64,000 nucleotides of DNA from Palsa-883 sp963847615 (GTDB lineage Bacteria; Pseudomonadota; Alphaproteobacteria; Acetobacterales; Acetobacteraceae): contig CAWKAN010000025.1 in the NCBI GenBank assembly GCA_963847615.1, positions 124,001-188,000 on the forward strand. Direction: 5' to 3'. The notes under the pieces are model-generated. The model was not told the origin of the DNA. It searched no databases and was given only the letters and a program-made list of their open reading frames with translations. Below are positions 52,886-61,272 of the stretch, in pieces. How positions within the stretch are numbered: position 1 is the stretch's first letter; every line of letters starts with the position of its first letter. The translations under genes and the position numbers were made by a program.

Positions 52886-54130
52886 ATGCTGGCCTGGTTT
52901 TCCGATCTGAACCCGCGCGAGCGGCGGACCATGACCGCCTGCTTCGGCGGCTGGTCGCTCGATGCGCTCGATGTGCAGATCTTCAGCTTCGTCATCCCCT
53001 CGTTGCTCGCGCTGTGGAAGATCAGCGCCAGCCAGGCGGGCGAGCTCGGCACCATCACCCTGCTGGTCTCGGCGTTCGGCGGCTGGCTCGCCGGCGCGGC
53101 GTGCGACCGTTTCGGCCGGGTCCGCGTGCTGCAGGTGACGATCCTCTGGTACGCGGTGTTCACCTTCCTTTGCGGCTTCGCGCAGAACTTCGAGCAGCTC
53201 TTCGTCTTCCGCGCCCTGCAGGGCCTGGGCTTCGGCGGTGAATGGGCCGCCGGCGCGGTGCTGATGGGCGAGGTGATCCGCGACAAATACCGCGGCCGCG
53301 CCGTGGGCCTGGTGCAGACCGGCTGGTCGATCGGCTGGGGCGCCGCGGCGCTGCTCTACATCATCCTGATCGCCACGCTGCCGGAGGCACTGGCCTGGCG
53401 CGCGATGTTCTGGATCGGCATCCTGCCCGCCGGCCTGGTGTTCTGGATCCGTCGTTTCGTCGAGGAGCCGGAGCTGAACCAGCGCCGCGCCGCGCCGACC
53501 AGCATCTGGCACATCTTCTCCGCGCTGAAGCCGCCCTACCTGTCAACCACCTGGCGCGTCGCCATGATGGTCGCCGGTGCCCAGGGCGGCAGCTACGCGC
53601 TGACCATCTGGCTGCCGACCTACCTGAAGACGGTGCGGCACATCTCCTCGGTCGGCACCGGCAGCTATCTGCTGGTGCTGATCCTGGGCGCCTTCTTCGG
53701 CTTCGTCTCGGGCGCCTACCTGGCCGACGGCATCGGCCGCAAGCCCACGTTCATGCTCTCCGCCGTCGGCTCGATCGTGTTGACGATCGTCTATCTGTTC
53801 GCGCCGATCAGCAACGACTGGATCCTGCCGGTGGGCTTCCTGCTGGGCTATGTCTCGCTGGTCATGTTCTCGCCGATGGGTTCGTTCATGACCGAGCTGT
53901 ATCCCACCGCGGTGCGCGGCGTCGGCCAGGGGTTCTGCTACAACGCCGGGCGCGGCATCGGCGCGCTGTTCCCCGCCGCGGTTGGCTTCCTGGCGGGGCG
54001 GCTCGGGTTGGGCGGCGCGATCGCGGTGTTCAGCCTCGGCGCCTACGGGCTGATGATCGTGGCACTGCTGCTGCTGCCGGAAACCCGCGGCCGCTCGCTG
54101 GCCAGCCTGGAGGAGTCCGCGCCGGGCTGA
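52886..54130 (+). CDS. MFS transporter (metabolite:proton symporter type)
   Basis: A 414-residue major facilitator with 12 predicted helices. Marks include GGWSLDALDVQIFSFVIPSLL (helix 1 of aromatic-acid/MHS-type symporters), FGGWLAGAACDRFGRVRVL (loop 2-3 motif), RALQGLGFGGEWAAGAVLMGEVIRDKYRGRAVGLVQ and LADGIGRKPTFM (loop 8-9). Such carriers bring in organic acids with protons. The substrate is not predictable. The ATG at 52886 follows GGGAGA. Confidence 0.92.
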   Translation: MLAWFSDLNPRERRTMTACFGGWSLDALDVQIFSFVIPSLLALWKISASQAGELGTITLLVSAFGGWLAGAACDRFGRVRVLQVTILWYAVFTFLCGFAQNFEQLFVFRALQGLGFGGEWAAGAVLMGEVIRDKYRGRAVGLVQTGWSIGWGAAALLYIILIATLPEALAWRAMFWIGILPAGLVFWIRRFVEEPELNQRRAAPTSIWHIFSALKPPYLSTTWRVAMMVAGAQGGSYALTIWLPTYLKTVRHISSVGTGSYLLVLILGAFFGFVSGAYLADGIGRKPTFMLSAVGSIVLTIVYLFAPISNDWILPVGFLLGYVSLVMFSPMGSFMTELYPTAVRGVGQGFCYNAGRGIGALFPAAVGFLAGRLGLGGAIAVFSLGAYGLMIVALLLLPETRGRSLASLEESAPG

Positions 54131-54525
54131 TACCTGCCGCGGCGCGGCGCGATCGGCCGGCGCGATCGGCCGGCGCGATCGGCCGGCGCGATTGGCCGGT
54201 GCGATCGGCCGGTGCAACGGGGCGGCGCAGCCGCGTCAGCGGGAACGCGCGTTCGCCGGCCTGACGGCGCAATCGGCCGGCGGCGTGCCACGCCGATCCG
54301 CGGCGCGGGACGCGGCACCCGCCCGCCCGCCACGCCGCCACGCCCGCCGGCCGCCGACGCGGGCCGCCGCGCAGTGCCGATGCCGGCGCGGACCGCCGCG
54401 CCCCGGGGCTGCTCCGGGCGATCATGGCAGGCCTGCGCAATCGCCCGGTTTGGCCCGGCCGGCGCCGGCACATTTCTGCCATGCGAAGGGCGTTTCCTGC
54501 GATCCGAGCCTTGAAGGAGCATCTC
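54131..54525. other. gene-free stretch with an 11-bp tandem repeat
   Basis: From about 54149 to 54215 the unit GCGATCGGCCG recurs about six times with small changes (GATTGGCCG, GTGCGATCGG). The CGATCG core is self-complementary. The rest of the 395 bases is very GC-rich and has no gene. The promoter of the DUF883-like gene should lie near its end. Confidence 0.6.
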
Positions 54526-54786
54526 ATGGCCGACCCGAATGACAAGCCCGACGACACCACCGCGCAGATCGCCCACCTGCGCGCGCAGGTCGAAGCGCTG
54601 ATGAAGGACCGCATCACGCCAGCGGTGACCGACATGGCGGGGCGCGCGGAGAACGTGGTGAACAGCGCCGCCGGCATGGTCCGCGACCAGGCGCAGACGA
54701 TCTCCGAGCACGTGCGTGATCAGCCCCTTGTCGCGGTCCTGTTGGCGGCCGGCATCGGCTACCTGCTGGGGCGGACGACGCGCTAA
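54526..54786 (+). CDS. DUF883 (ElaB/YqjD-like) ribosome/membrane-associated protein
   Basis: An 86-residue protein: an acidic start, a coiled helix (TTAQIAHLRAQVEALMKDRITPAVTDMAGRAENVV), and one C-terminal membrane helix (PLVAVLLAAGIGYLLGRTTR). The G-(Y/F)-L-L-G-R ending is the DUF883/YqjD signature. In E. coli these proteins bind ribosomes at the membrane in stationary phase. The ATG follows GAAGGAG. The next gene starts 3 bases later. Confidence 0.88.
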   Translation: MADPNDKPDDTTAQIAHLRAQVEALMKDRITPAVTDMAGRAENVVNSAAGMVRDQAQTISEHVRDQPLVAVLLAAGIGYLLGRTTR

Positions 54787-54789
54787 GCG

Positions 54790-55173
54790 GTGCGCACCCT
54801 GCGCGCCACGCGGATCGCGCTTGAAGCCGAAGCCCTGCGGTTGCGCCTGCAGGCGCGGCGGATGGCGGTCCGCGCCGTCCTGGGCGTCGTCGCCCTCGGC
54901 TTCCTGGCCTGCGCCCTGGCGCTGGCGCATGTCGCGGCGTGGGACTGGTTGCGCCTCCGCTTTGGCCTGATGGGCGACACGACGGCGGCGCTGCTGGCGG
55001 CCGCCGACCTGCTGGCGGCCGGCGTGCTGGCCGGCCTCGCCAGCCGCCTCGGCCCCGGCGCCGCGGAGATCGAGGCAAGGCTGGTGCGTCGGCAGGCCTG
55101 GGGGATGGTCACCCAGACCGTGGTCTGGACGACGATCGCCGCGCGCCTGCTGCGTCTGCTGCGCCGACGCTGA
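54790..55173 (+). CDS. YqjE/phage-holin-like small membrane protein
   Basis: A 127-residue protein with two strong membrane helices (VLGVVALGFLACALALAHVAAW and TAALLAAADLLAAGVLAGLAS) between basic ends, as in YqjE/holin-superfamily III members. It starts at GTG 54790, 3 bases after the DUF883 stop, forming a yqjD-yqjE-like pair. The function is unknown; stress or envelope roles are suggested for relatives. Confidence 0.78.
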   Translation: MRTLRATRIALEAEALRLRLQARRMAVRAVLGVVALGFLACALALAHVAAWDWLRLRFGLMGDTTAALLAAADLLAAGVLAGLASRLGPGAAEIEARLVRRQAWGMVTQTVVWTTIAARLLRLLRRR

Positions 55174-55237
55174 GCCTGGCGTCCGTCGGCAAGACTTGCC
55201 GCGCCAGCGGTCAACCGCCGGGCGGGGGCATCGGCCG

Positions 55238-55660
55238 TCAGCCGATCCGCTCCCAGAACCCCGTTTCCTCGTCCAGCCGGTCGCGCTCCTGCCCGCGGAA
55301 ATCGCCGCTCGAGACGATGCCCATCACCACATCCCCCTCGACCACCGGAATGTGACGGAAGCCGCCATCCTGCATCAGGCGCAGCGCCTCGATGGCGGTG
55401 CGGGCGGGCGGCATCACTTGCGGCTTGCGGGTCATCACCGCGCGCAGCGGGATGGCGATCGGGTCCTTCCCGGCCGCCAGGAACCGCACCGCGTCGCGGC
55501 CGGTGAAGATGCCAAGCAGCCTGCCCTTCGCATCGGTCACCAGCACGGCGCCGATGCGGCGCTTGTGCATGTGCTTGCACGCTTCCTGCACCGTGGCGGT
55601 GGGCGGCAGCGTCACCGGCGCGCGGTTGCGGATGATTTCCGACATGGGCCGATTGGTCAT
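55238..55660 (-). CDS. tandem CBS-domain protein
   Basis: A 140-residue protein made of two CBS motifs: LPPTATVQEACKHMHKRRIGAVLVTDAKGRLLGIFTGRD and MPPARTAIEALRLMQDGGFRHIPVVEGDVVMGIVSSGDF. Such proteins bind adenine nucleotides and act as energy or ion sensors. The start ATG at 55660 gives TNRPMSEIIRNRAP. It is alone on its strand, convergent with the YqjE-like gene. Confidence 0.93.
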   Translation of the reverse strand: MTNRPMSEIIRNRAPVTLPPTATVQEACKHMHKRRIGAVLVTDAKGRLLGIFTGRDAVRFLAAGKDPIAIPLRAVMTRKPQVMPPARTAIEALRLMQDGGFRHIPVVEGDVVMGIVSSGDFRGQERDRLDEETGFWERIG

Positions 55661-55730
55661 GCCCGATCCTCCCGTGATGGATCAGCGGCGTCTGCATGAC
55701 ACCGAACCGGCTGGCTGCCATTGATTGAAA

Positions 55731-56762
55731 TCAACCCCGCCGCGTCGCCGCCAGGCGCACCGCGTAGTCGATCGCCTCGATCAGGCTCTCCTCGTTCGCC
55801 ACGCCCGTCCCGGCGATGTCGAACGCCGTCCCGTGATCGACCGAGGTGCGGATCACCGGCAGCCCGAGCGTGATGTTCACCCCCGACAGCGCCCGCCACG
55901 CCCCGCTCGCCGGATCGACGTCGAAGCCCAGCAGCTTGACCGGGATGTGGCCCTGGTCGTGGTACATCGCCACCACCGCGTCGAACTGCCGCGCGCGCAG
56001 CTTGACGAACACCGTGTCGCCGGGCACCGGGCCGGTCACGTCCAGCCCCTCGGCGCGGCACGCTTCGATCACCGGCGCGCTGACCTCGATGTCCTGGCGG
56101 CCGAACAGCCCGCCCTCCCCGGCGTGCGGATTGAGCGCGGCGACGGCGATGCGCGGGCGGGCGATGCCGAGGTCCAGCAGCGCCGCCTGGGTCAGCGCGA
56201 TGGTCCGGCGCAGCCGCTCCGGCGTGACCAGCCGCGGCACGTCCGCCAGCGCGACATGGGTGGTGACGTGGCTGACCCGCATGTCGCCGTGCGCCAGCAG
56301 CATCACCGAGTCTTTTGCCCCGGTCAGCGCCGCCAGCATGTCGGTGTGCCCGGCAAAATGGTTGCCGGCGAGGTTCAGCGCCGCCTTGTTCAGCGGCGCG
56401 GTGACGATCGCGTCGATCCGCCCTTCCAGCGCCAGCGCCACCGCGCGCTCGACCGCCAGATAGGCGAAGCGGCCGGCTTCCGGGGCGACCTGGCCGAAGC
56501 CGATCGGACCCCGCTCCTCGCCGGCCGGCAGCAGCGCGAGGGCGGGCCAGTCGGCCTGCGCGGTGGTCTCCGGCAGGTCGAGCGCCAGGTTCAGCACCCG
56601 GCCCGCGGCGTGCAACTGGGAGCGGTGGCCGATCACCAGCAGGCGCAGCTCGCCCGCCGCCAGCCGCGGCAGCAGGCGGCGGCAGGCCTTGAGGATGATC
56701 TCCGGCCCGATCCCGGCCGGGTCGCCCATGGTGATCGCCAGGCGTGGCTTGGAGGTGTCCAT
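55731..56762 (-). CDS. pdxA: PdxA-family 4-hydroxythreonine-4-phosphate dehydrogenase
   Basis: A 343-residue NAD-dependent oxidative decarboxylase of the PdxA family. Seen are LAITMGDPAGIGPEIILKA, TAPLNKAALNLAGNHFAGHTDMLA (metal His), SHVTTHVALADVP, ALNPHAGEGGLFG, YHDQGHIPVKLLGFD and TSVDHGTAFDIAGTG. Pyridoxal synthesis is the textbook role, but the start MGDPAGIGPE rather than MGEPAGIGGE also occurs in PdxA2-type four-carbon acid enzymes, so the substrate is not certain. The ATG at 56762 is chosen by the family start. A large minisatellite lies just upstream. Confidence 0.87.
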   Translation of the reverse strand: MDTSKPRLAITMGDPAGIGPEIILKACRRLLPRLAAGELRLLVIGHRSQLHAAGRVLNLALDLPETTAQADWPALALLPAGEERGPIGFGQVAPEAGRFAYLAVERAVALALEGRIDAIVTAPLNKAALNLAGNHFAGHTDMLAALTGAKDSVMLLAHGDMRVSHVTTHVALADVPRLVTPERLRRTIALTQAALLDLGIARPRIAVAALNPHAGEGGLFGRQDIEVSAPVIEACRAEGLDVTGPVPGDTVFVKLRARQFDAVVAMYHDQGHIPVKLLGFDVDPASGAWRALSGVNITLGLPVIRTSVDHGTAFDIAGTGVANEESLIEAIDYAVRLAATRRG

Positions 56763-56864
56763 CGTCGGCCTTTCGCGCCGGGCGGTGATATCAGCTTCCC
56801 GCCGGGCCGGCCATCGGTCGGGCGCGACGCCCGCCGGACCGCCAGTCCGGACGGCATCCCACTT

Positions 56865-56888
56865 CACCTCTCCCGCGCGCGGGAGAGG
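56865..56888. repeat. 24-bp perfect palindrome (REP-like)
   Basis: ACCTCTCCCGCG and its exact complement meet without a loop. The same arm forms the hairpin at 38821-38847. It sits about 100 bases upstream of the pdxA start. Confidence 0.85.
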
Positions 56889-56965
56889 TCGAGGCGCGCA
56901 GCGCCGAGGGTGAGGGCGCCGCCGCCCGCACCGACCTGTCCAGCCCGCCCGACCGCGCCGCGCCA

Positions 56966-57830
56966 CCACCGGGACAAGTGCCCGGCGGCAGGCTCAGCAT
57001 GGGGTCTTGCCCGCGTTGTTCGAACCGCGCCTGCCCAAGCCCCCCGCCGCCGCGCAGCTCGCCCCCCGGCGCCACCCCGGCCGCCGCCCGTCCGACCGCA
57101 CCGCGCGCCACCACCGGGACAAGTGCCCGGCGGCAGGCTCAGCATGGGGTCTTGCCCGCGTTGTTCGAACCGCGCCTGCCCAAGTCCCCCGCCGCCGCGC
57201 AGCTCGCCCCCCGCCGCCGCGCAGCTCGCCCCCCGCCGCCGCGCAGCTCGCCCCCCGCCGCCACCCCGGCCGCCGCCCGTCCGACCGCACCGCGCCACCA
57301 CCGGGACAAGTGCCCGGCGGCAGGCTCAGCATGGGGTCTTGCCCGCATTGTTCGAACCGCGCCTGCCCAAGCCCCCCGCCGCCGCGAATCTCGCCCCCCG
57401 CCGCCACCCCCGCCGCCGCCCGTCCGACCGCACCGCGCCACGTTGCATGGGGTCTTGCCCGCGTTGTTCGAGCGGTGCCTGTCCGAGCCCCCCCATCGCC
57501 GCGCAGCTCGCCCCCGCCGCCACCCCCGCCGCCGCCCGTCCGACCGCACCGCGCCACGTTGCATGGGGTCTTGCCCGCGTTGCTCGAGCGGTGCCTGTCC
57601 GAGCCCCCCGCCGCCGCGAAGCTCGCCCCCCGCCACCACCCCGGCCACGCCCCGTCCGACCTGTACCGCGCCACCACCGGGACAAGTGCCCGGCGGCAGG
57701 CTCAGCATGGGGTCTTGTCCGCGTCGTTCGACCCGGTCCCGCCCCCCCCCGGCAGGGCGAGGCTCGCCGCTCGCCGCCAGCCCGGCCGCCTCCCGTCCAT
57801 GCCGGCTCGCCGCGCCATGTTGCACAGGGG
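56966..57830. repeat. minisatellite upstream of pdxA, six clear units of 116, 145 and 187 bp
   Basis: The landmark GGGGTCTTG recurs at 57001, 57146, 57333, 57449, 57565 and 57709, with a worn copy near 57815. Spacings are 145, 187, 116, 116 and 144. The long units carry a CCGGGACAAGTGCCCGG hairpin module of about 29 bp that the 116-bp units lack. The 187-bp unit has two extra copies of a 21-bp CGCAGCTCG-containing subrepeat (145 plus 42). Frames are open on both strands for hundreds of codons because of the GC bias and lack of stops, so no protein is called. Confidence 0.9.
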
Positions 57831-58449
57831 CTTTCCGCGATGCCGCGACAACGGCGTCCGGGACAGCGGCGAAAAAGCGGCTGCGATCTGGGTCATCTGC
57901 ACTCCGGGCGCCAAATAGTTAGTTAGTATATTTACACCCAAACACCCTGCCGGCGCCATGCAAACCGTCAGCGACAGGACGCTCGCACCGGCCACCCGCG
58001 CCAACCGGCTCCGGCGGAGGCCCAGGCGCCAGCGCACCCTCAAGCTCGGCCGGCCGCTCGATCTCGCTCCCCCCTCACCGGGCCGCTTTGCGTCCGGCGG
58101 ACCGACCGCGCCGTCGCCCAGCCATGCGGCGGCGCCAGGCGGACCGACCGCGCCGTCGCCCAGCCATGCGGCGGCGCCAGGCGGACCCAGGACCGGCATA
58201 TCGCCCGCGCCATCGCCCTGGCAGGGATGCACCCGGAGGCAGCCATGCCACGCGAAACCCGCCCCCGCGACACCGCCGACACGTTGCAGTCCAGGCCGAA
58301 CATCGCCACCTGTCTCGCCGCGGGTCTGCAGGATGCCAATCCGCAACCGCCGCAGCCAACGCATGCGCGACATCCGGGCCAGCGCCGCCGCCCCTCGTTG
58401 CAGCGACAGGCGCCGACCCGGCCGCCGGCCCCCACCAGGGAGACCCCCC
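57831..58449. other. gene-free stretch with an AT-rich patch
   Basis: A sharp AT-rich patch (TAGTTAGTTAGTATATTTAC, 57917-57936) sits within GC-rich DNA and could be a promoter or origin-like element; TAGT is repeated in it. The rest holds the 42-bp tandem repeat and no convincing gene until the STAS-like gene. Confidence 0.45.
58096..58185. repeat. 42-bp tandem repeat, two perfect copies plus a fragment
   Basis: A 42-base unit beginning GGCGGACCGACCGCG is repeated exactly at 58096-58137 and 58138-58179, then begins again for six bases. It lies about 270 bases upstream of the STAS-like gene. Confidence 0.92.
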
Positions 58450-58818
58450 ATGATCGAGCATCTGGCGAACTTTCCCGACCATGTCCTCGGCTTCGTCTGC
58501 ACGGGACGCGTGACCAAGGCCGACTACGACGCCGTCCTCGTTCCGGCGGTCATGCAGGCGCTGGAGAAACCCCCGAAACTCCGCCTCTACTACGAAACCG
58601 CCGCGGATTTCGCCGGCATCGATCCCGCCGCCATGTGGGAGGATTTTGAGGTCGGCATCGAGCATCTCACGCGCTGGGAGCGCATCGCCGTCGTCACCGA
58701 CGTGCAATGGATCAGGCAGACCATGCGGCTGTTCGGCTTCCTGCTGCCCGGGGCGATGAAGACATTCCCGGCATCGGACGCTGCCCAGGCGCGGGCCTGG
58801 ATCGTCGCCGCCAATTGA
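58450..58818 (+). CDS. SpoIIAA/STAS-like (DUF3478-type) protein
   Basis: A 122-residue protein: IEHLANFPDHVLGFVCTGRVTKADYDAVLVPAV, KLRLYYETAADFAGIDPAAMWEDFEVGIEHLTRWERIAVVTDVQWI, and FPASDAAQARAWI. This matches the SpoIIAA-like family with a STAS-type fold. Role unknown, possibly lipid or membrane binding. The ATG at 58450 begins the family sequence. The DUF4336 gene follows within 55 bases. Confidence 0.87.
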   Translation: MIEHLANFPDHVLGFVCTGRVTKADYDAVLVPAVMQALEKPPKLRLYYETAADFAGIDPAAMWEDFEVGIEHLTRWERIAVVTDVQWIRQTMRLFGFLLPGAMKTFPASDAAQARAWIVAAN

Positions 58819-58870
58819 CCGCCGCCGCGTCGCAACCGGCTTCATGCCGCACCTGGCTCGGACGCCCGCC

Positions 58871-59566
58871 ATGCCGCTGGAGAGCTTCGGACCGGAGATC
58901 TGGACCGCCGAAGGACCGGTCGTGTCCTTCCTCGGCTTCCCCTACCCGACGCGCATGGCGGTCATCCGCCTGGCGGATCGAAACTTGTTCCTCTGGTCGC
59001 CGATCCCGCTGTCCGATGCGCTGCGCACCGAGGTCGCGGCACTCGGCGAGGTCGCCCACCTGGTCGCGCCGAACAAGCTGCATCACCTCTGGCTCGGCGC
59101 GTGGCAGGCCGCCTACCCGCAGGCGCGGCTGTATGCGCCGCCAGGGCTTCGCCGGAAGCGGCGCGACCTCGCGTTCGACGCCGACCTCGGCGACGCGCCG
59201 GAGCCGGGCTGGGCGCATGACATCGACCAGGTTGCCGTCACCGGCAACATCCTGCTCACCGAGATCGTGTTCCTGCATCGGTTGAGCCGCACCGCGCTGT
59301 TTGCCGATCTGCTGCAAAACTTCCGGCCCGGCTGGTTCAAGGGGTGGCGCGGCCTGCTCGCGCGGCTCGACGGGATCGTCTCCCCCAACCACGGCGCGCC
59401 GCGCGAGTTGCGGGCGGGCTTCTGGCAGCGGGATCAGGCCCGCGCGGCGCTCCGCCGGGTTCTCGAGTTTGCCCCCGAGCGGGTGCTCATCGCCCACGGC
59501 GAGATGGCGCGGCACAACGGCGCGCGCTTCGTGCGCAAGGGGTTTCGCTGGCTGGCTGTCGATTAG
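58871..59566 (+). CDS. DUF4336 (metallo-beta-lactamase-like) protein
   Basis: A 231-residue protein: IWTAEGPVVSFLGFPYPTRMAVIRLADRNLFLWSPIPLS, VAHLVAPNKLHHLWLG, LHRLSRTALFADLLQNF and RVLIAHGEMARHNG. DUF4336 proteins have a metallo-hydrolase-like fold but the classical HxHxDH motif is reduced to KLHHLW. The function is unknown. An upstream ATG at 58844 would add nine residues. The stop is TAG. Confidence 0.87.
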   Translation: MPLESFGPEIWTAEGPVVSFLGFPYPTRMAVIRLADRNLFLWSPIPLSDALRTEVAALGEVAHLVAPNKLHHLWLGAWQAAYPQARLYAPPGLRRKRRDLAFDADLGDAPEPGWAHDIDQVAVTGNILLTEIVFLHRLSRTALFADLLQNFRPGWFKGWRGLLARLDGIVSPNHGAPRELRAGFWQRDQARAALRRVLEFAPERVLIAHGEMARHNGARFVRKGFRWLAVD

Positions 59567-60159
59567 CCCCGCGCGCGCGCCGGCATCCGCCCTGGGTCGG
59601 GCCACGGACCGGGGCACCAAGGTCAGGAAATGTAACGCAGATGGTGCGTGCCGTGATCTGCTGTCGGGCAGTGCGGCGCCGCCGGCTGCCGATGCCGGCC
59701 AGACCTGGCGCCGCGGGGCCGTTCGGCGCCCGCAAGCCGGCAAGACTCTAACAAGGAGGAAGCAGGGAGGCGGCACGGAGCACGCGGAGACCCATGCGGG
59801 AGCAGCCGCGGTGCCCCGGGACGCACAGCATCCGTGGCTCGACGGGACGCGTCCCGCGCAAATCGACATTACGCATGATAACGGCCGTCCTTTATCACGC
59901 GTGAGGATCGACTGGGGACGGGCTGTATGGCAATTCGACTAGCACGCCGTGTCGTTGATACTGCCTGGATTTCATGCTCCATCGATTGTCCCTGATGGCG
60001 TCACAAGCGAGCCGCGATGTCGCCACAAGATCGGTAACGCAGATGACGAGTACCCTTGCACCGTGATCCTGATCGGCTCAGCACGCTCCGGCCGCGGCTC
60101 GGAGAGGCTGCGATCGCCTACCGCCTCGCCCCGCATTGCGCGCTGGTGGCGCGGCAGAG
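59567..60159. other. gene-free stretch
   Basis: No gene is supported in about 590 bases. AACGCAGATG occurs at about 59635 and 60032, a short motif that also marks the ends of the inverted-repeat unit at 60358-60892, so this may be older debris of the same kind. Confidence 0.4.
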
Positions 60160-60368
60160 CAAGAAAAAGGTTCGCTCATATGGCGTTGACTGTTGGACGG
60201 CCCGTAGGGCGGAAAAGCGCAGCGCCTTCCGCCACCGCCGGGCGAGCCGCTCGCATCTGCCGACGTCCCCAACAACATATCCCGCCACCGTCCGACGGCG
60301 GAAGGCGCTGCGCTGTTCCGCCCTACGGGGCCGTCCAACAGTCAACGCCATATGAGCCAAAGAATTTA
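60160..60368. repeat. palindromic element with about 56-bp arms (copy 2)
   Basis: This is the same element as at 43214-43421, in the opposite orientation: arms (from 60179 and to 60352) contain TAGGGCGGAAAAGCGCAGCG and its complement, and the 62-base centre is the reverse complement of the first copy's centre with few changes. Its right edge touches the inverted-repeat unit with the GxxExxY remnant. Confidence 0.92.
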
Positions 60369-60892
60369 ACGCAGATGCAGCAAGGCGATGCGCGCAAAAC
60401 ACGCAGATGGGTCCGTGCGGTTTACCGGTCGCGCCACGCGTTTGATCTGCTGGCGCGGTTTGGCGAAATGAAGCCGCGGGCGGAGCTGCAGGCCGGTCGC
60501 TTTGCGGTCCTTGGCACATTGCATCCGACTGCCGGGTCAAGCAGCCCCGGAGCATGCCTGCGTCGTCCAGTGCCTTGACGGTGTTCAGCGCAGCCGGACG
60601 TGCGTCCTCGATCCGCAGGTCCACAAAGTCGTCGCCGACCGCCACGTTCCTGCCGTACACCCCGGTGGCACATTGTTGCATAACCGATAGGACAACGGCC
60701 TTCGCCGGGGCCGGCTCTCGCACCAACCGCAGATGCCGGCGCGTTCTCATCGACCTTTTGCAGGAACCCAGCCCCAGGCGTATCGAGCACGGTAAACGCG
60801 CCGCCGATCGCCTCCCCCGACCGATCATTCAGCACGGCGCCATCGGCGTGCATCGGCGTCCATCGCCTTGCTGCATCTGCGGCAAAATTCTT
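60358..60892. repeat. 535-bp unit with about 30-bp terminal inverted repeats around a GxxExxY remnant
   Basis: AAGAATTT-AACGCAGATG at 60358 onward and its inverted partner ending at 60892 agree over about 30 bases. A core of 21 bases (CGCAGATGCAGCAAGGCGAT plus G) is perfect at 60369-60389 and 60861-60881. The enclosed DNA holds the decayed GxxExxY gene on the minus strand. Confidence 0.8.
60480..60853 (-). pseudogene. GxxExxY-family protein, decayed
   Basis: Across at least one frame change (near 60750) the minus strand reads LNDRSGEAIGGAFTVLDTPGAGFLQKVDENA, then CATGVYGRNVAVGDDFVDLRIEDARPAALNTVKALDDAGMLRGCLTRQ. Intact GxxExxY proteins have EKVYENAL, VGEYxADLLVENRVIVELKAVKALDDVHxAQCLNYLKATG. 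The present sequence keeps the frame of these motifs but has lost the GxxExxY Glu/Tyr residues, the ELK catalytic-like Glu and most of the C-terminus, so it is a dead gene rather than an error. Confidence 0.75.
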
Positions 60893-61272
60893 CCTTCGCG
60901 GTGCCGCGGACAGATGGTTACGGACATGTTGACGCGCCCGCGATGCACCAGATCGCAACCGGCCCGGAGAGGCCGCGGTGATGAAATGCCAACCCAGCGC
61001 GCCTCCCATGCGCTCGGCCGTTCGTCGAGCGCCAGGCCTTCCCAGCGCCGGAATCAAGCCATCGGCAAGCGGGCAGAAGCCCTGCACAGCGGCACCAGTG
61101 CCCCAGGTTGCTCATCGTGCGCGGCTACCGCGCCCACCTGCGACCTCGGTAGCGTACCGCAAGCGGGTGGCGAAATCGCCGCAGGGTCGGTGACGCAGGG
61201 TACTGGACATTTCCGGGATGTCCCGGTCTCTATCGAACTTCGATCCGGGTCCGCTGCTCGCCCGAGTACCGA
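60893..61272. other. gene-free stretch before oxyR's 3' end
   Basis: About 380 bases with short frames on both strands and no family match. Base composition is mixed, and it probably belongs to the same region of insertion debris as the stretch from 59.6 kb. Confidence 0.4.

Noticed and set aside
56966..57830. CRISPR array
   Set aside because: Units are 116-187 bp with no short repeat/unique spacer pattern, and no cas gene is near.
55725..57926. 733-codon open frame on the + strand across pdxA and the minisatellite
   Set aside because: It is antisense to pdxA and then runs through tandem repeats; its composition is Arg/Pro/Ala noise and it has no motif.
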